Shown piece after piece: positions 52,706-60,908 of a DNA stretch of 64,000 nucleotides (positions within the stretch are counted from its first letter, which is position 1; each line of letters begins with the position of its first letter). Source of the DNA: Sinorhizobium meliloti (GTDB lineage: Bacteria; Pseudomonadota; Alphaproteobacteria; Rhizobiales; Rhizobiaceae); NCBI RefSeq assembly GCF_035610345.1, contig NZ_CP141212.1:1059976-1123975 (forward strand). Reading direction: 5' to 3'. A program made the position numbers and the translations under genes. The notes under the pieces are model-generated. The model was not told the origin of the DNA and did not search any database. It was given only the letters and a program-made list of their open reading frames with translations.

Positions 52706-53605
52706 ATGACCGCCCTTCGCCCGGAATTGCCCGCTCTCATGGTCGAGGAGCAGGTGAAAGCGGCCCTTCTGGAAGATCTCGGCCGGGCCGGTGACATCAC
52801 CACCCTCTCGACGATCGGGCCGGAGCGGACAGCCGCCGCGAATATGAGCGTGCGCGAAGCGGGCGTGGTTGCCGGGCTGGAACTGGCGCGAACCGCCTTC
52901 CGCCTGGTCGACCCATCGATCTGCTTCGACGCGCTCGCTGCGGACGGCGACCGGGTGGCGCCAGGTACGACGATTGCGCGAATTTCCGGCCGTGCCCGAG
53001 GACTCCTTTCGGCCGAGCGGGTGGCGCTCAACTTTCTCATGCATCTCTCGGGGGTCGCGACCTACACGGCGACGTTCGCCGACGAGATCGCCCATACGGG
53101 CGCCAAGGTCTGCTGCACGCGCAAGACGATCCCCGGCCTTCGCGCTCTCGAAAAATATGCCGTTCGCCTCGGCGGCGGCTCCAATCATCGCTACGGCCTC
53201 GACGACGCGGTGCTGATCAAGGATAACCACATCGCCGTTTCCGGCGGTGTTGCCGGCGCCGTCCGCGCCGCGCGGGCCTATTGCGGCCATCTCGTCAAGG
53301 TCGAGGTCGAAGTCGACGGCGTCGCCCAGTTGCGCGAGGCGCTGACCGCCTCGCCGGACGTGGTCCTGCTCGACAATATGGGGCCGGAACTGCTCCGCGA
53401 GGCCGTCGCGATCAACGCGGCACATTGGGAACTGTCCGCCGCTTCCTATGCCGGTGACCTGCGCCGCACCAGGCTGGAGGCGTCGGGAAACGTTAAGATC
53501 GAAACCATTCGGGCAATCGCCGAAACGGGCGTCGACTACATCTCGACATCGAAGATCACGATGGCCGCACCGACGCTCGACATCGGTCTGGACGTGTCGA
53601 TTTAG
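52706..53605 (+). CDS. nadC: Nicotinate-nucleotide diphosphorylase (carboxylating)
   Basis: NadC (299 aa) turns quinolinate and PRPP into nicotinate mononucleotide, completing de novo synthesis. Motifs: LLEDLGRAGDITTL, LNFLMHLSGVAT, CTRKTIPGLRALEKYAVRLG and LIKDNHIA. The start at 52706 has AGGAACG upstream. Third gene of the nad set, 49 nt after nadB. Confidence 0.95.
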   Translation: MTALRPELPALMVEEQVKAALLEDLGRAGDITTLSTIGPERTAAANMSVREAGVVAGLELARTAFRLVDPSICFDALAADGDRVAPGTTIARISGRARGLLSAERVALNFLMHLSGVATYTATFADEIAHTGAKVCCTRKTIPGLRALEKYAVRLGGGSNHRYGLDDAVLIKDNHIAVSGGVAGAVRAARAYCGHLVKVEVEVDGVAQLREALTASPDVVLLDNMGPELLREAVAINAAHWELSAASYAGDLRRTRLEASGNVKIETIRAIAETGVDYISTSKITMAAPTLDIGLDVSI

Positions 53606-53707
53606 CTCAATTCGCCGGATCACTGCAACTCAGCCGCGTTTTTGCGGAACGACCCCGGCAGCCGCGCGTTGTCTTCTATCGACCCGCGAGTGAGAGGGAG
53701 AACTCCG

Positions 53708-54226
53708 ATGATGAGAACGATGATCGCGATCGCCTGTGCGGCAGGCATGGCGGGTGCCGCTTCGGCACAACAATCCTCGCAAACGGCGACGGCCGAGTTC
53801 GTGGGCAAGGACGGCACCGACATCGGGCGGGCCACTTTGACGGCAGGTGGCAAGGGCGTGCTGATCGAGATGGAGATAAGCGGCCTGCCGAAGGATACCT
53901 GGGTCGCTTTTCACGCTCACGAAATGGGACGCTGCGATCCCAAGGACGGGTTCGAGTCGGCGGGAAAGCATTTTGCCGGCGAGGATGAAAATTCCGAGCA
54001 CGGCTTCCTCGCTTCCAATGGCCCGCATGCCGGCGACATGCCTAACCAGTATGTCGGCGCCGATGGCATCCTGCGCGCCCAGGTCTTCAACAGCTTCGTG
54101 TCTCTCGACGACAAGGCCACCGCCCTTCGCGGCCGAGCCCTGGTGATCCACATGCATTCGGACGACAACCGCAGTCAGCCCTCCGGCGATGCCGGCGACC
54201 GGCTGGCCTGCGCGGTGGTGAAATAG
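53708..54226 (+). CDS. sodC: Periplasmic Cu-Zn superoxide dismutase-like protein
   Basis: A 172-residue exported protein. The signal peptide is IAIACAAGMAGAASA. SodC-fold motifs are the copper pair in VAFHAHEMGRC, SAGKHFAGEDENSEHG, NGPHAGDMPNQYVG and LVIHMHSDDNRSQPSGDAGDRLAC. The His set and a Cys pair for the disulfide are visible, so it is probably active, though it is a shorter and divergent family member. It sits 102 bp after nadC and may be separately expressed. Confidence 0.87.
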   Translation: MMRTMIAIACAAGMAGAASAQQSSQTATAEFVGKDGTDIGRATLTAGGKGVLIEMEISGLPKDTWVAFHAHEMGRCDPKDGFESAGKHFAGEDENSEHGFLASNGPHAGDMPNQYVGADGILRAQVFNSFVSLDDKATALRGRALVIHMHSDDNRSQPSGDAGDRLACAVVK

Positions 54227-54280
54227 TGCATCTCGCCCGGTGCGCCGCGGGTTTGGCAAAACACAAACGCGGTGTAAGGA

Positions 54281-55249
54281 TCAGCGGCCGCCGACCTTGA
54301 GGCCGGGCGCGGGCCGCTCGTCGAGGATTTGGCGGCGGAAGCGGAAGAGTGCGGCCGGACGGCCACCGGTGGATGCCAGGGTCTCTCCCGTCGGCTCGAC
54401 GAGCTCCGCTCCTTCGACCAGCCGGCGGAAGTTCTGCTTGTGGAGATGGCGGCCTGAAATCGCCTCGACGGTTGCCTGCAGATCGGTAAGGGTGAATGCC
54501 GGCGGCATCAGCTCGAAGACCACCGGCCGGTATTTGAGCTTGCCGCGCAGTCTCGCGACAGCGGTCGCGACGATCCGGCGATGATCGTGGCGCATCGCCA
54601 GTCCTGCCGCCGGATTTTCCGGATCGCGGCAATGGCCGTCGATCACGGCCTCGCGCACCAGACCCACCTCATAGAGCAATTCGTAGCGCTCCAGCACGCG
54701 CTCTTCGTCCCAGGGAAAATCGTCAAGGCCGAAGGCGAGGCGTACTCGTGAACGACGCTGCGCCGAGGCCGGCTTTTCGTCGCCGGACTCCCAGCGAACA
54801 AGCGCCGGCAGGATGGTCTGGTCGAGGATCGCGGGACGTCCGAGACGCCAGTCTTCCCAGGGCAGATAGCCGTACCAGTCGCGCCAATGGGCGCCCGCTT
54901 CGGCCAGCCTCTCGTTGTTCTCCGCGTCCGTGCGCGTCAGCGCCAGGTAGCCGACGGACACCATGTGCTTGCCTTCTTCGCCGGGCAGACGCTGGCGCCC
55001 GCGGTCGCCGAAGGTGTAGAGCTGCTCGATATAGCCGAGCTTGAGCGCCGTACGCTTTTCGACGCGGGCCCGCAGGCTGGCCTCGAAAGTGCGGTGGCGG
55101 GCCGGATCGAACGGGCCGAAGGGCAGGCTGTCGCGAGCGTCCCCGTCCGCCTCGCTGACCGCGAGGATGCGCGGGCTGCGACTGACGACCGCGACGATCA
55201 CGGCATTGAGCCCGATCTCGACCGTGACCGGCTGCGCTTCACCCGGCAT
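54281..55249 (-). CDS. nadQ: NAD biosynthesis regulator NadQ (Nudix-like + winged helix)
   Basis: A 322-residue protein of the alphaproteobacterial NadQ type (COG4111). The N-terminal Nudix-like domain reads VEIGLNAVIVAVVSRSPRIL, with the sequence LPGEEGKHMVSVGYLAL; the hydrolase Nudix box is not preserved, so it likely senses rather than cleaves a nucleotide. The C-terminal region has PPAFTLTDLQATVEAISGRH, then LHKQNFRRLVEG, a winged helix. NadQ represses nadABC; the candidate operator is 4.4 kb away at 49867. Its start overlaps the phosphatase gene by 11 nt. Confidence 0.85.
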   Translation of the reverse strand: MPGEAQPVTVEIGLNAVIVAVVSRSPRILAVSEADGDARDSLPFGPFDPARHRTFEASLRARVEKRTALKLGYIEQLYTFGDRGRQRLPGEEGKHMVSVGYLALTRTDAENNERLAEAGAHWRDWYGYLPWEDWRLGRPAILDQTILPALVRWESGDEKPASAQRRSRVRLAFGLDDFPWDEERVLERYELLYEVGLVREAVIDGHCRDPENPAAGLAMRHDHRRIVATAVARLRGKLKYRPVVFELMPPAFTLTDLQATVEAISGRHLHKQNFRRLVEGAELVEPTGETLASTGGRPAALFRFRRQILDERPAPGLKVGGR

Positions 55250-55772
55250 GTTGCACGTCTTGCAGGGGCAGGATGAACGGAGCATTGCCGTCGGCATCCG
55301 CGCCGCGGCCGATGGCTCGCACTGCGGCGACGAGCGCACCCTTGCGGGACAACGCCCGGTCGCCGATTTCCACGAGCCGCGCATTCGGCGTCGCATAGGG
55401 CGAGGCAAGCCGGAGGCGCTTCGCGAGCGCGTGGTCGTCCTGGTCCGGTTCGACGGCGAGTGCGGCGATCAGCGCGGCCGCAGGCGAGCGGGAGACGCCC
55501 ATCCAGCAATGTATGAGCATCGGCCGCGTCCGGTCCCATTGGCGGGCGAAATCGATGATCCGATGAACGTGTTCTTCCTGCGGCGCAATCAGGTCGCCCG
55601 TTCCGGCGAAGCTGATGTCGTTCACGCCGATCGTCAGATGCTTCGCATGGTCGATGACGGCTGGGCGATGAAAATTCTGACCCTTCGCAAGCAGGCTCAG
55701 CATTTCGCGGCAGCCGTGCCGGACGGCCATTTCCGCGATGCGCTGAAGCGGCGAGACGACGATTGCCGTCAT
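55239..55772 (-). CDS. Dual-specificity/tyrosine phosphatase-like protein
   Basis: A 177-residue protein with the Cys-x5-Arg loop LIHCWMGVSRSPAAAL and a possible general-acid Asp upstream (DHAKHLTIGVNDIS). The family acts on phosphotyrosine or small phosphorylated metabolites. It overlaps nadQ by 11 nt and follows the HD gene by 2 nt, so the three are co-translated. The link to NAD metabolism is suggested only by position. Confidence 0.85.
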   Translation of the reverse strand: MTAIVVSPLQRIAEMAVRHGCREMLSLLAKGQNFHRPAVIDHAKHLTIGVNDISFAGTGDLIAPQEEHVHRIIDFARQWDRTRPMLIHCWMGVSRSPAAALIAALAVEPDQDDHALAKRLRLASPYATPNARLVEIGDRALSRKGALVAAVRAIGRGADADGNAPFILPLQDVQHAG

Positions 55773-55774
55773 GG

Positions 55775-56383
55775 TCACGCCTCCTGTCTCGCCTTGGCGC
55801 GTTCGGACTCCAGCGCATTGAAGCGCGTGGCGAAGAGCCGCTGCGCCTCGACCGCGGGCAGAGGGTCGATCAGCAACGTCTCGCGGGTGATGCCGCGCGG
55901 CTGACCGAAGAACTTGCGGGCCTCCTCTGCGGAAAAGCCGGCAAGTTCCGTCGCTTCGAAATAGGCCGCGATACGGTCGGCCTTCTTGATCCGCTCCTTG
56001 AGCTCCCTGGGCGTATGTGCCGGAAGCCCGAAGCGCAGGTGGACCGCATTCTCCAGGCGCTTCTCCACGGTCTTGTAGCCGCCGCCGACGACGGCCTTGA
56101 ACGGCGAGATCATGTCGCCGATGACGTATTCCGGCGCGTCGTGAAGCAGGGCCATCAGGCAATCCTGGGCATCGCAGCGATTGGTGCGGCGGAAAATCTC
56201 CTCGACAACGAGACTGTGCTGGGCAACGGAGAAGGCGTGGTCGCCGGAAGTCTGCCCGTTCCAACGCGCCACGCGGGCGAGTCCGTGGGCGATGTCGGAA
56301 AGCTCGACGTCGAGCGGTGAGGGGTCGAGAAGATCGAGCCGCCGCCCGGAAAGCATACGCTGCCACGCACGCGCACTCATCAT
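55775..56383 (-). CDS. HD-domain hydrolase, YfbR-like
   Basis: A 202-residue HD protein. Metal-binding residues are in GDHAFSVAQHSLVVEEIF and LMALLHDAPEYVIGDMISP, with later KADRIAAYFEATEL. This matches the YfbR/5'-deoxynucleotidase-like group rather than a cyclic-nucleotide phosphodiesterase. It overlaps the ygfZ stop region by 4 nt. Confidence 0.85.
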   Translation of the reverse strand: MMSARAWQRMLSGRRLDLLDPSPLDVELSDIAHGLARVARWNGQTSGDHAFSVAQHSLVVEEIFRRTNRCDAQDCLMALLHDAPEYVIGDMISPFKAVVGGGYKTVEKRLENAVHLRFGLPAHTPRELKERIKKADRIAAYFEATELAGFSAEEARKFFGQPRGITRETLLIDPLPAVEAQRLFATRFNALESERAKARQEA

Positions 56384-57228
56384 GCGCTCGCCTCGCCTGC
56401 CTCGCTCGGAAAGACGAGCCCCGTCCAGGCGGGGAGCGTGAGGGTAAGGCGCACATCGCCTGCAAGAATGGCCTCACCCTTGGCGATCGCTTCGCCTGCC
56501 TTGTCGACCCTGACGATCGCCAGGCCGTCCCGATCCAGTACGGTGCCGAGTGAACCGATCGGCCGTCCGTTGACGGAAATGTTGGTTCCGCTCGGCGGCA
56601 GCGTCGCCTCGCCGGCGACGATGACGAGGCGGCGTCGCGCAGTGCCTCGGTGCTGCATGCGCGAAACGACTTCCTGCCCGACATAGCAGCCCTTGCGGAA
56701 GGAAAGGCCGCCGTTCATGTCCATGAGAACATCATGCGGAAAGGCATCTTGCAGGTCGTAGTCGCGGCCGGCAACGGCGACGCCCGCCGTGATTCTGAGC
56801 CGGTCCAGATCGGCGACGCCCGCTTCCGCTGCAGGCATGTCGCGATAGAGGCGGAAAGCGGAAATGCCCGCCTTCTCGAACCGATGATCGCGATAGCTCT
56901 CGGCCGGCGCATCTTCTCCGAACACGACCGTGACCGGTGCCGGCGAATTGAGCGACAGCTCCACTGCCGATCGCAACTTGTACATCGTCAGGCGCTTGAC
57001 GAGCGCTTCGGCTTGATCCTCCGTCGTCTCCAGACGCAACGCTTCGCCGTCGCGGGAGATCAGGAAATCGAAAAGGATCTTGCCCTGCGGCGTCAGCAGC
57101 GCGCCGGGCCTGACCTCGTCCGGGGTCAATGAGGCGATATCCGTCGTGATCAGCGTCTGAAGAAGGGTCTCCGCGTCCTTTCCGGAGACACGAATGATTG
57201 CGCGGCCGTCGAGGCAAACCATGGGCAT
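56380..57228 (-). CDS. ygfZ: Folate-binding Fe-S maintenance protein YgfZ
   Basis: A 282-residue tetrahydrofolate-binding protein, homologous to GcvT, that supports Fe-S cluster enzymes. The hallmark is GLSFRKGCYVGQEVVSRMQH. The N-terminus MVCLDGRAIIRVSGKDAETL, then LQTLITTDIASL, is typical. The start at 57228 has AGGA upstream; MVC at 57222 is an alternative. First gene of the leftward ygfZ-HD-phosphatase-nadQ operon. Confidence 0.9.
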   Translation of the reverse strand: MPMVCLDGRAIIRVSGKDAETLLQTLITTDIASLTPDEVRPGALLTPQGKILFDFLISRDGEALRLETTEDQAEALVKRLTMYKLRSAVELSLNSPAPVTVVFGEDAPAESYRDHRFEKAGISAFRLYRDMPAAEAGVADLDRLRITAGVAVAGRDYDLQDAFPHDVLMDMNGGLSFRKGCYVGQEVVSRMQHRGTARRRLVIVAGEATLPPSGTNISVNGRPIGSLGTVLDRDGLAIVRVDKAGEAIAKGEAILAGDVRLTLTLPAWTGLVFPSEAGEASA

Positions 57229-57336
57229 ATGTCGAGTCCTATTCTCTATTCCGAAGAGGTAGGACGTCTGCCGGGGAAGGGCAAGCATGCCGAGCGGGAA
57301 CTGCCAGCATTTCCGTCTCTCCGGCACGAGAAGCGC

Positions 57337-58083
57337 TCAATCGCCCGCGACGAAGAACTTCCACTTTCCATCCGGCGTGATGCCGACGCGGTAGAAATTG
57401 TAGGTGCCGAACTCTTCCATCCCGGCGAAATCGCCGGCGGTCACCAGTCGGAAGAGGTCGACCTTTTCCGGGGCGGTCAGCGACGAGAGCGGCTTCTCGG
57501 CGAAATAGGGCCAGACATAGGCCTCCTCGGGAGTACCCTTGTCCGCAAGCACGAAGCCCGTCGACATGACGTCGAGGAGGATGGCCAGAATTTCGATGCC
57601 GTCCTGGTCGCCGGAAAGACTTTTGAGTGCGGCAATCGGGTCGTCTTCCCCGGCGGTGGCGGTAACCTGGGTCTGGGTGGGGCCCTTGCCGAGCAGCGGG
57701 CGCAACCGCTCGATGTCACCCGAAGCCGCGGCCTCGACGATCAGTTCGCGCATGCGTGCGACCGGCACCGGGATCTTCGAAACATCCGTCAGGACCTCGA
57801 CAGGCTCCACAACGTCAGGCGCGGCGATCTCATCGTCCTTCGACTCGACGGCCGTCCTGTCGACGAGAGGGTCTGGCATCGGAATTTCGAGGGGGGCCCG
57901 TTCTTCCGGCGCGGACTCTTCGGCCTCGTCGCCTGGGGCTGCGTTCTGTTCGCCGGCAATGGGGGCAGGGGCGCCCTGAAACTCACTGAGCGCGAACGCG
58001 GGCGCAGGGGGCATCGTCGCACTCGCCAGCAGCAACACGACAAGACCAACCGGGAGGGCCCGGTTTGCAGGGTTCCGGTTCAT
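57337..58083 (-). CDS. Exported conserved protein, unknown function
   Basis: A 248-residue protein. A signal peptide (LPVGLVVLLLASATMPP...AFA) is followed by a ~60-residue acidic Pro/Ala/Glu-rich linker and a folded C-terminal domain from VARMRELIVEAAASGDIERL to NFYRVGITPDGKWKFFVAGD. The C-terminal part is conserved in Rhizobiales hypothetical proteins. No catalytic pattern is evident. It lies 15 nt downstream of the small 89-residue protein gene. Confidence 0.8.
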   Translation of the reverse strand: MNRNPANRALPVGLVVLLLASATMPPAPAFALSEFQGAPAPIAGEQNAAPGDEAEESAPEERAPLEIPMPDPLVDRTAVESKDDEIAAPDVVEPVEVLTDVSKIPVPVARMRELIVEAAASGDIERLRPLLGKGPTQTQVTATAGEDDPIAALKSLSGDQDGIEILAILLDVMSTGFVLADKGTPEEAYVWPYFAEKPLSSLTAPEKVDLFRLVTAGDFAGMEEFGTYNFYRVGITPDGKWKFFVAGD

Positions 58084-58098
58084 CGGGCAGTCCTGATG

Positions 58099-58368
58099 TT
58101 ACTGAATCGTCCGCTCTGGCGAGAATTCTCCGGCGAGCATGCGCTCGCGAAGCGAATTAAGCATTGCCTCGGCACCTTCTTCGCCATGAAGCCGAACGGT
58201 TTCGCGCATGGCCAGCGCAATCGCCGCATCGGCGATGATTTCGGGCTCGATGCCGTCGGCCATGCCATCCGCCCAAGCCTCGTTCTGGTGCTCGAGCGCC
58301 GCCTGCATCTTCTCGTGGACGATCATGTCGTCGATGTCTGTCAGGCTTGGTTCCATCATTCGTTCCAT
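58099..58368 (-). CDS. Small helical protein, unknown function
   Basis: An 89-residue acidic protein starting MERMMEPSLTDIDDMIVHEK and ending NSLRERMLAGEFSPE, mostly predicted helix and without signal peptide or membrane segment. It lies 15 nt upstream of the exported protein gene and is probably co-transcribed with it. Not recognised. Confidence 0.65.
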   Translation of the reverse strand: MERMMEPSLTDIDDMIVHEKMQAALEHQNEAWADGMADGIEPEIIADAAIALAMRETVRLHGEEGAEAMLNSLRERMLAGEFSPERTIQ

Positions 58369-58525
58369 GCGGCTTCCATTACGTGCACTGGCTAACCTAA
58401 CGCCTATCCGCTGAACCGCAACTGAACGGGCAGACAGGCCGGCTACTTCTTATCACTCTCTTAACAAACTTAGCAGCCTTTTCCCGAAACGACACGGGGT
58501 CAGGGAAAAAGAGGTTAATATCTTC

Positions 58526-58966
58526 CTAATTTCCAAAGCGGGCGACGATTTCCGAAACGAGTGTTGCACCTTCGGCACGGTAGCGTTCTTCCGCGAGCGT
58601 CGCGGGCTCCGTACACCTGGTATAGACCGAGGCGAAGGTCCGATAGCCCCGGTTGAAAGCGGCGGTTATGCGCTCGCGCCGTTTCGGCTCTCCGGCCGCC
58701 TCCTTGTCGATCAGTTCCTGGGTGGAGCGGCGCCAGCCGTCCTCGGACTGGTCGAGACAGAGATTGCGCAGATAATGCACCGAGCCGAGAATTTCGGCGA
58801 GGCGGATCAACCGCCGGTCGTACGGGGTCGGCTTTTCCTCCTGCGCCGGGGAAGGAGCGGCCGTCTGCTGGGCAGGCTGCTTTTCCTGAGCCGCCACGCC
58901 CGCGGCGGTGGCGAGGAGAATGCCTGTCAGCAGCAACAGTCTGAACGGGAGCCGTTTATCGGTCAT
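58526..58966 (-). CDS. TIGR02301 family exported protein
   Basis: A 146-residue protein. A signal peptide (LLLLTGILLATAAGVAA) is followed by a Gln/Pro-rich spacer and the TIGR02301 core YDRRLIRLAEILGSVHYLRN, then LCLDQSEDGWRRSTQELI and FNRGYRTFASVYTRCTEPA. Two Cys are conserved. Function unknown. It overlaps the Nudix gene by 4 nt. Confidence 0.85.
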   Translation of the reverse strand: MTDKRLPFRLLLLTGILLATAAGVAAQEKQPAQQTAAPSPAQEEKPTPYDRRLIRLAEILGSVHYLRNLCLDQSEDGWRRSTQELIDKEAAGEPKRRERITAAFNRGYRTFASVYTRCTEPATLAEERYRAEGATLVSEIVARFGN

Positions 58967-59427
58967 GCGCCCCTCAAATCCGAACTGACGCCGGTCGTCG
59001 CCTCAGGAATACGCCTTGGCCCGCCGGCAGCCAGCTTTTCCACGCAGTCGCGCACGCTTTCCGGAATGGGCAAGGTGAAAATCTCCTCCGGTGTGAACCA
59101 GCCAACGCCGGCGGCATCATCGCAGGCGATCGCGACCAAATCAGGATCGGCTTGGACGGTGAAGACCGAGAGCAGGAAGTGACGCTCCTGCGGGCCTATA
59201 CCGGGCAGGTCATAGATTTCGAAGAGCACGGGATCGCGGGCGCTGATGCCCGTTTCCTCGGCGAGTTCGCGCAATGCCGTCTGCGCAGGCGTCTCCCCGG
59301 GCTCCGCCCTGCCGCCGGGAAACGCGTACATGTCGGCTGACGGCGGATTGGCCCGCCGGACAAGAAGATAGCGGCCGTTCCGTTCGAGAATGGCGGAGGA
59401 GGCGCGCTCGGGTTGCTTCGTTATCAT
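58963..59427 (-). CDS. Nudix hydrolase
   Basis: A 154-residue protein from the ATG at 59427. The Nudix box is intact: GG(R)AEPGE, then REL-AEETG with correct spacing. Lead-in SSAILERNGRYLLVRRANPP and follow-on VLFEIYDLPGIGPQERHFLL suggest a nucleoside-diphosphate-derivative or ADP-ribose-type substrate. Divergent from the SRAP gene 58 bp away. Confidence 0.88.
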   Translation of the reverse strand: MITKQPERASSAILERNGRYLLVRRANPPSADMYAFPGGRAEPGETPAQTALRELAEETGISARDPVLFEIYDLPGIGPQERHFLLSVFTVQADPDLVAIACDDAAGVGWFTPEEIFTLPIPESVRDCVEKLAAGGPRRIPEATTGVSSDLRGA

Positions 59428-59485
59428 GGAATCGAAAATCACCTTGGTCGTTGACCCATACTACGTGAAGTGCCACATCGATGTC

Positions 59486-60256
59486 ATGTGCGGACGTTTT
59501 GCGCTTACGGCCACGCCGGAGGAATTGCTGGAACTGTTTGGCCTGCTTGAAGCGGAGGGCTTTCCTGCGCGCTTCAACATCGCGCCGACGCAGCCGATAG
59601 TCGTTATCGTGGCCTCCGATCGGCCGGAACCGGGCAGCAACCTGCCGGAACGCAAGGCTGTGCTCGTCCGTTGGGGTTTCACGCCAGGCTGGGTCAAGGA
59701 CCCGCGCAAGTTTCCGCTGCTCATCAACGCTCGGGCCGAAACCGCGATCGGCAAGGCCGCCTTCCGCGCCGCAATGCGCCATCGCCGTGTGCTGGTGCCG
59801 GCGTCCGGTTTTTACGAATGGCGCCGCCCCGTCAAGGGCAGCCGGGAGGCCTCGCAAGCCTTTTGGGTCCGGCCGAAAAAGGGCGGGATCGTGGCCTTTG
59901 CCGGGCTCATGGAGACGTGGTCTTCCGCCGACGGTTCGGAGGTCGACACCGCGGCGATCCTCACCACCGATGCGAACGGCGCCGTCAGTCACATCCATGA
60001 CCGCATGCCGGTCGTGATCCAGCCCGAAGACTTTTCCCGTTGGCTCGATTGCAAGAGCCAGGAACCTCGCGAGGTGGCCGACCTCATGGTGCCGGCGGCG
60101 GAGGATTATTTCGAAGCAATCCCCGTGTCGGACAAGGTCAACAAGGTCGCCAACACCGGCCCTGAGCTCCAGGACGAGGTCACGCCGATAGCGCCGGTCC
60201 CGAAGAGGGGGCGCTCCGACGACCGGGATGATGGCGGGCAGATGTCGTTGTTTTGA
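59486..60256 (+). CDS. yedK: SRAP (HMCES/YedK) abasic-site DNA-protein crosslink protein
   Basis: A 256-residue protein. The catalytic N-terminal Cys follows the start Met (MCGRFAL), which fixes the ATG at 59486 and rules out the longer upstream frame. Other active-site residues are in FNIAPTQP, PASGFYEWRRP (Glu) and SHIHDRMPVVI (His). SRAP proteins covalently trap abasic sites in single-stranded DNA. Family hallmarks are complete. The C-terminal ~35 residues after AIPVSDKVNK form a basic tail. Confidence 0.92.
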   Translation: MCGRFALTATPEELLELFGLLEAEGFPARFNIAPTQPIVVIVASDRPEPGSNLPERKAVLVRWGFTPGWVKDPRKFPLLINARAETAIGKAAFRAAMRHRRVLVPASGFYEWRRPVKGSREASQAFWVRPKKGGIVAFAGLMETWSSADGSEVDTAAILTTDANGAVSHIHDRMPVVIQPEDFSRWLDCKSQEPREVADLMVPAAEDYFEAIPVSDKVNKVANTGPELQDEVTPIAPVPKRGRSDDRDDGGQMSLF

Positions 60257-60265
60257 GCCATGGAC

Positions 60266-60319
60266 CGCCCCTCATCCGGCCTGCCGGCCACCTTCTCCCC
60301 GCAAGCGGGGCGAAGGGGA
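60266..60319. repeat. Rhizobiales CTCATCCGGCCTGCCGGCC repeat
   Basis: The block CCCCTCATCCGGCCTGCCGG is followed by the stem CCTTCTCCCCGC/GCGGGGCGAAGG. This is a common dispersed repeat of Rhizobiales and Brucella genomes. It lies between the SRAP gene and the convergent small gene. Confidence 0.6.
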
Positions 60320-60344
60320 CGCGCGGCGCTGCCCCAGGTCGGAA

Positions 60345-60494
60345 CTAAGCCGAACGCTTCGCGATCTTCTTGTCAGCCGGTTTAGCCCTGACTTGCAGCG
60401 CGGCTGCGAGGACGGCCTTCAGGCCAAGTGGGCGGTATTTCGTCAGCAGATCGGATGGCGGCGGGTTGCGTTCGGCAATTTTGGCGGCCTTCAT
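60345..60494 (-). CDS. 49-aa basic small protein, unknown function
   Basis: The ATG at 60494 has AGGAAG 7 nt upstream. The frame begins MKAAKIAERNPPPSDLLTKY, continues RPLGLKAVLAAALQ and ends in a Lys-rich tail, with stop at 60345. It is too short for most gene callers. Coding support is the ribosome site and the plausible amphipathic, basic composition; I know no named family. Confidence 0.5.
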   Translation of the reverse strand: MKAAKIAERNPPPSDLLTKYRPLGLKAVLAAALQVRAKPADKKIAKRSA

Positions 60495-60908
60495 TGCATG
60501 TCTTCCTTGGTGTTTTCCCTATCGGGAGCATTAGCCCTCGTGAATTTTCAACGAAAACCATGTCCCTGTTGTTCCTCGGGAAACAGGACCTGATGCCGTG
60601 CCGGGCTGCATTGGCGTATCTCCTTCCCCTCTGACGATTTCCAGATAAGCCAAATCGTGACAAATCCATGGCCGTCATGGTTGCAGAATGCCGACTTTCG
60701 CTTGCACGTGGCTCGCCTCTTGACCGGCGCCGGGTGACGCGCGATAAGGGTCGCCATGAAAACGGTTATCTGCATTATTTGCCGGAAGATTATTCGCTAG
60801 CGAACCGCTGGCCTGGCCGTTTTCGTCTCCAAAAATCCAAGATGACAAACGCGCGGGGCCACCCGGCGATTATATTGCGACGGCAGCATGCAGACTTGGA
60901 GATCTGGG
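60495..60908. other. Intergenic region before cysS
   Basis: About 410 bp between the small leftward gene and cysS. Short frames occur in several phases, but none is convincing. No RNA gene or strong palindrome seen. The cysS promoter should lie here. Confidence 0.35.
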
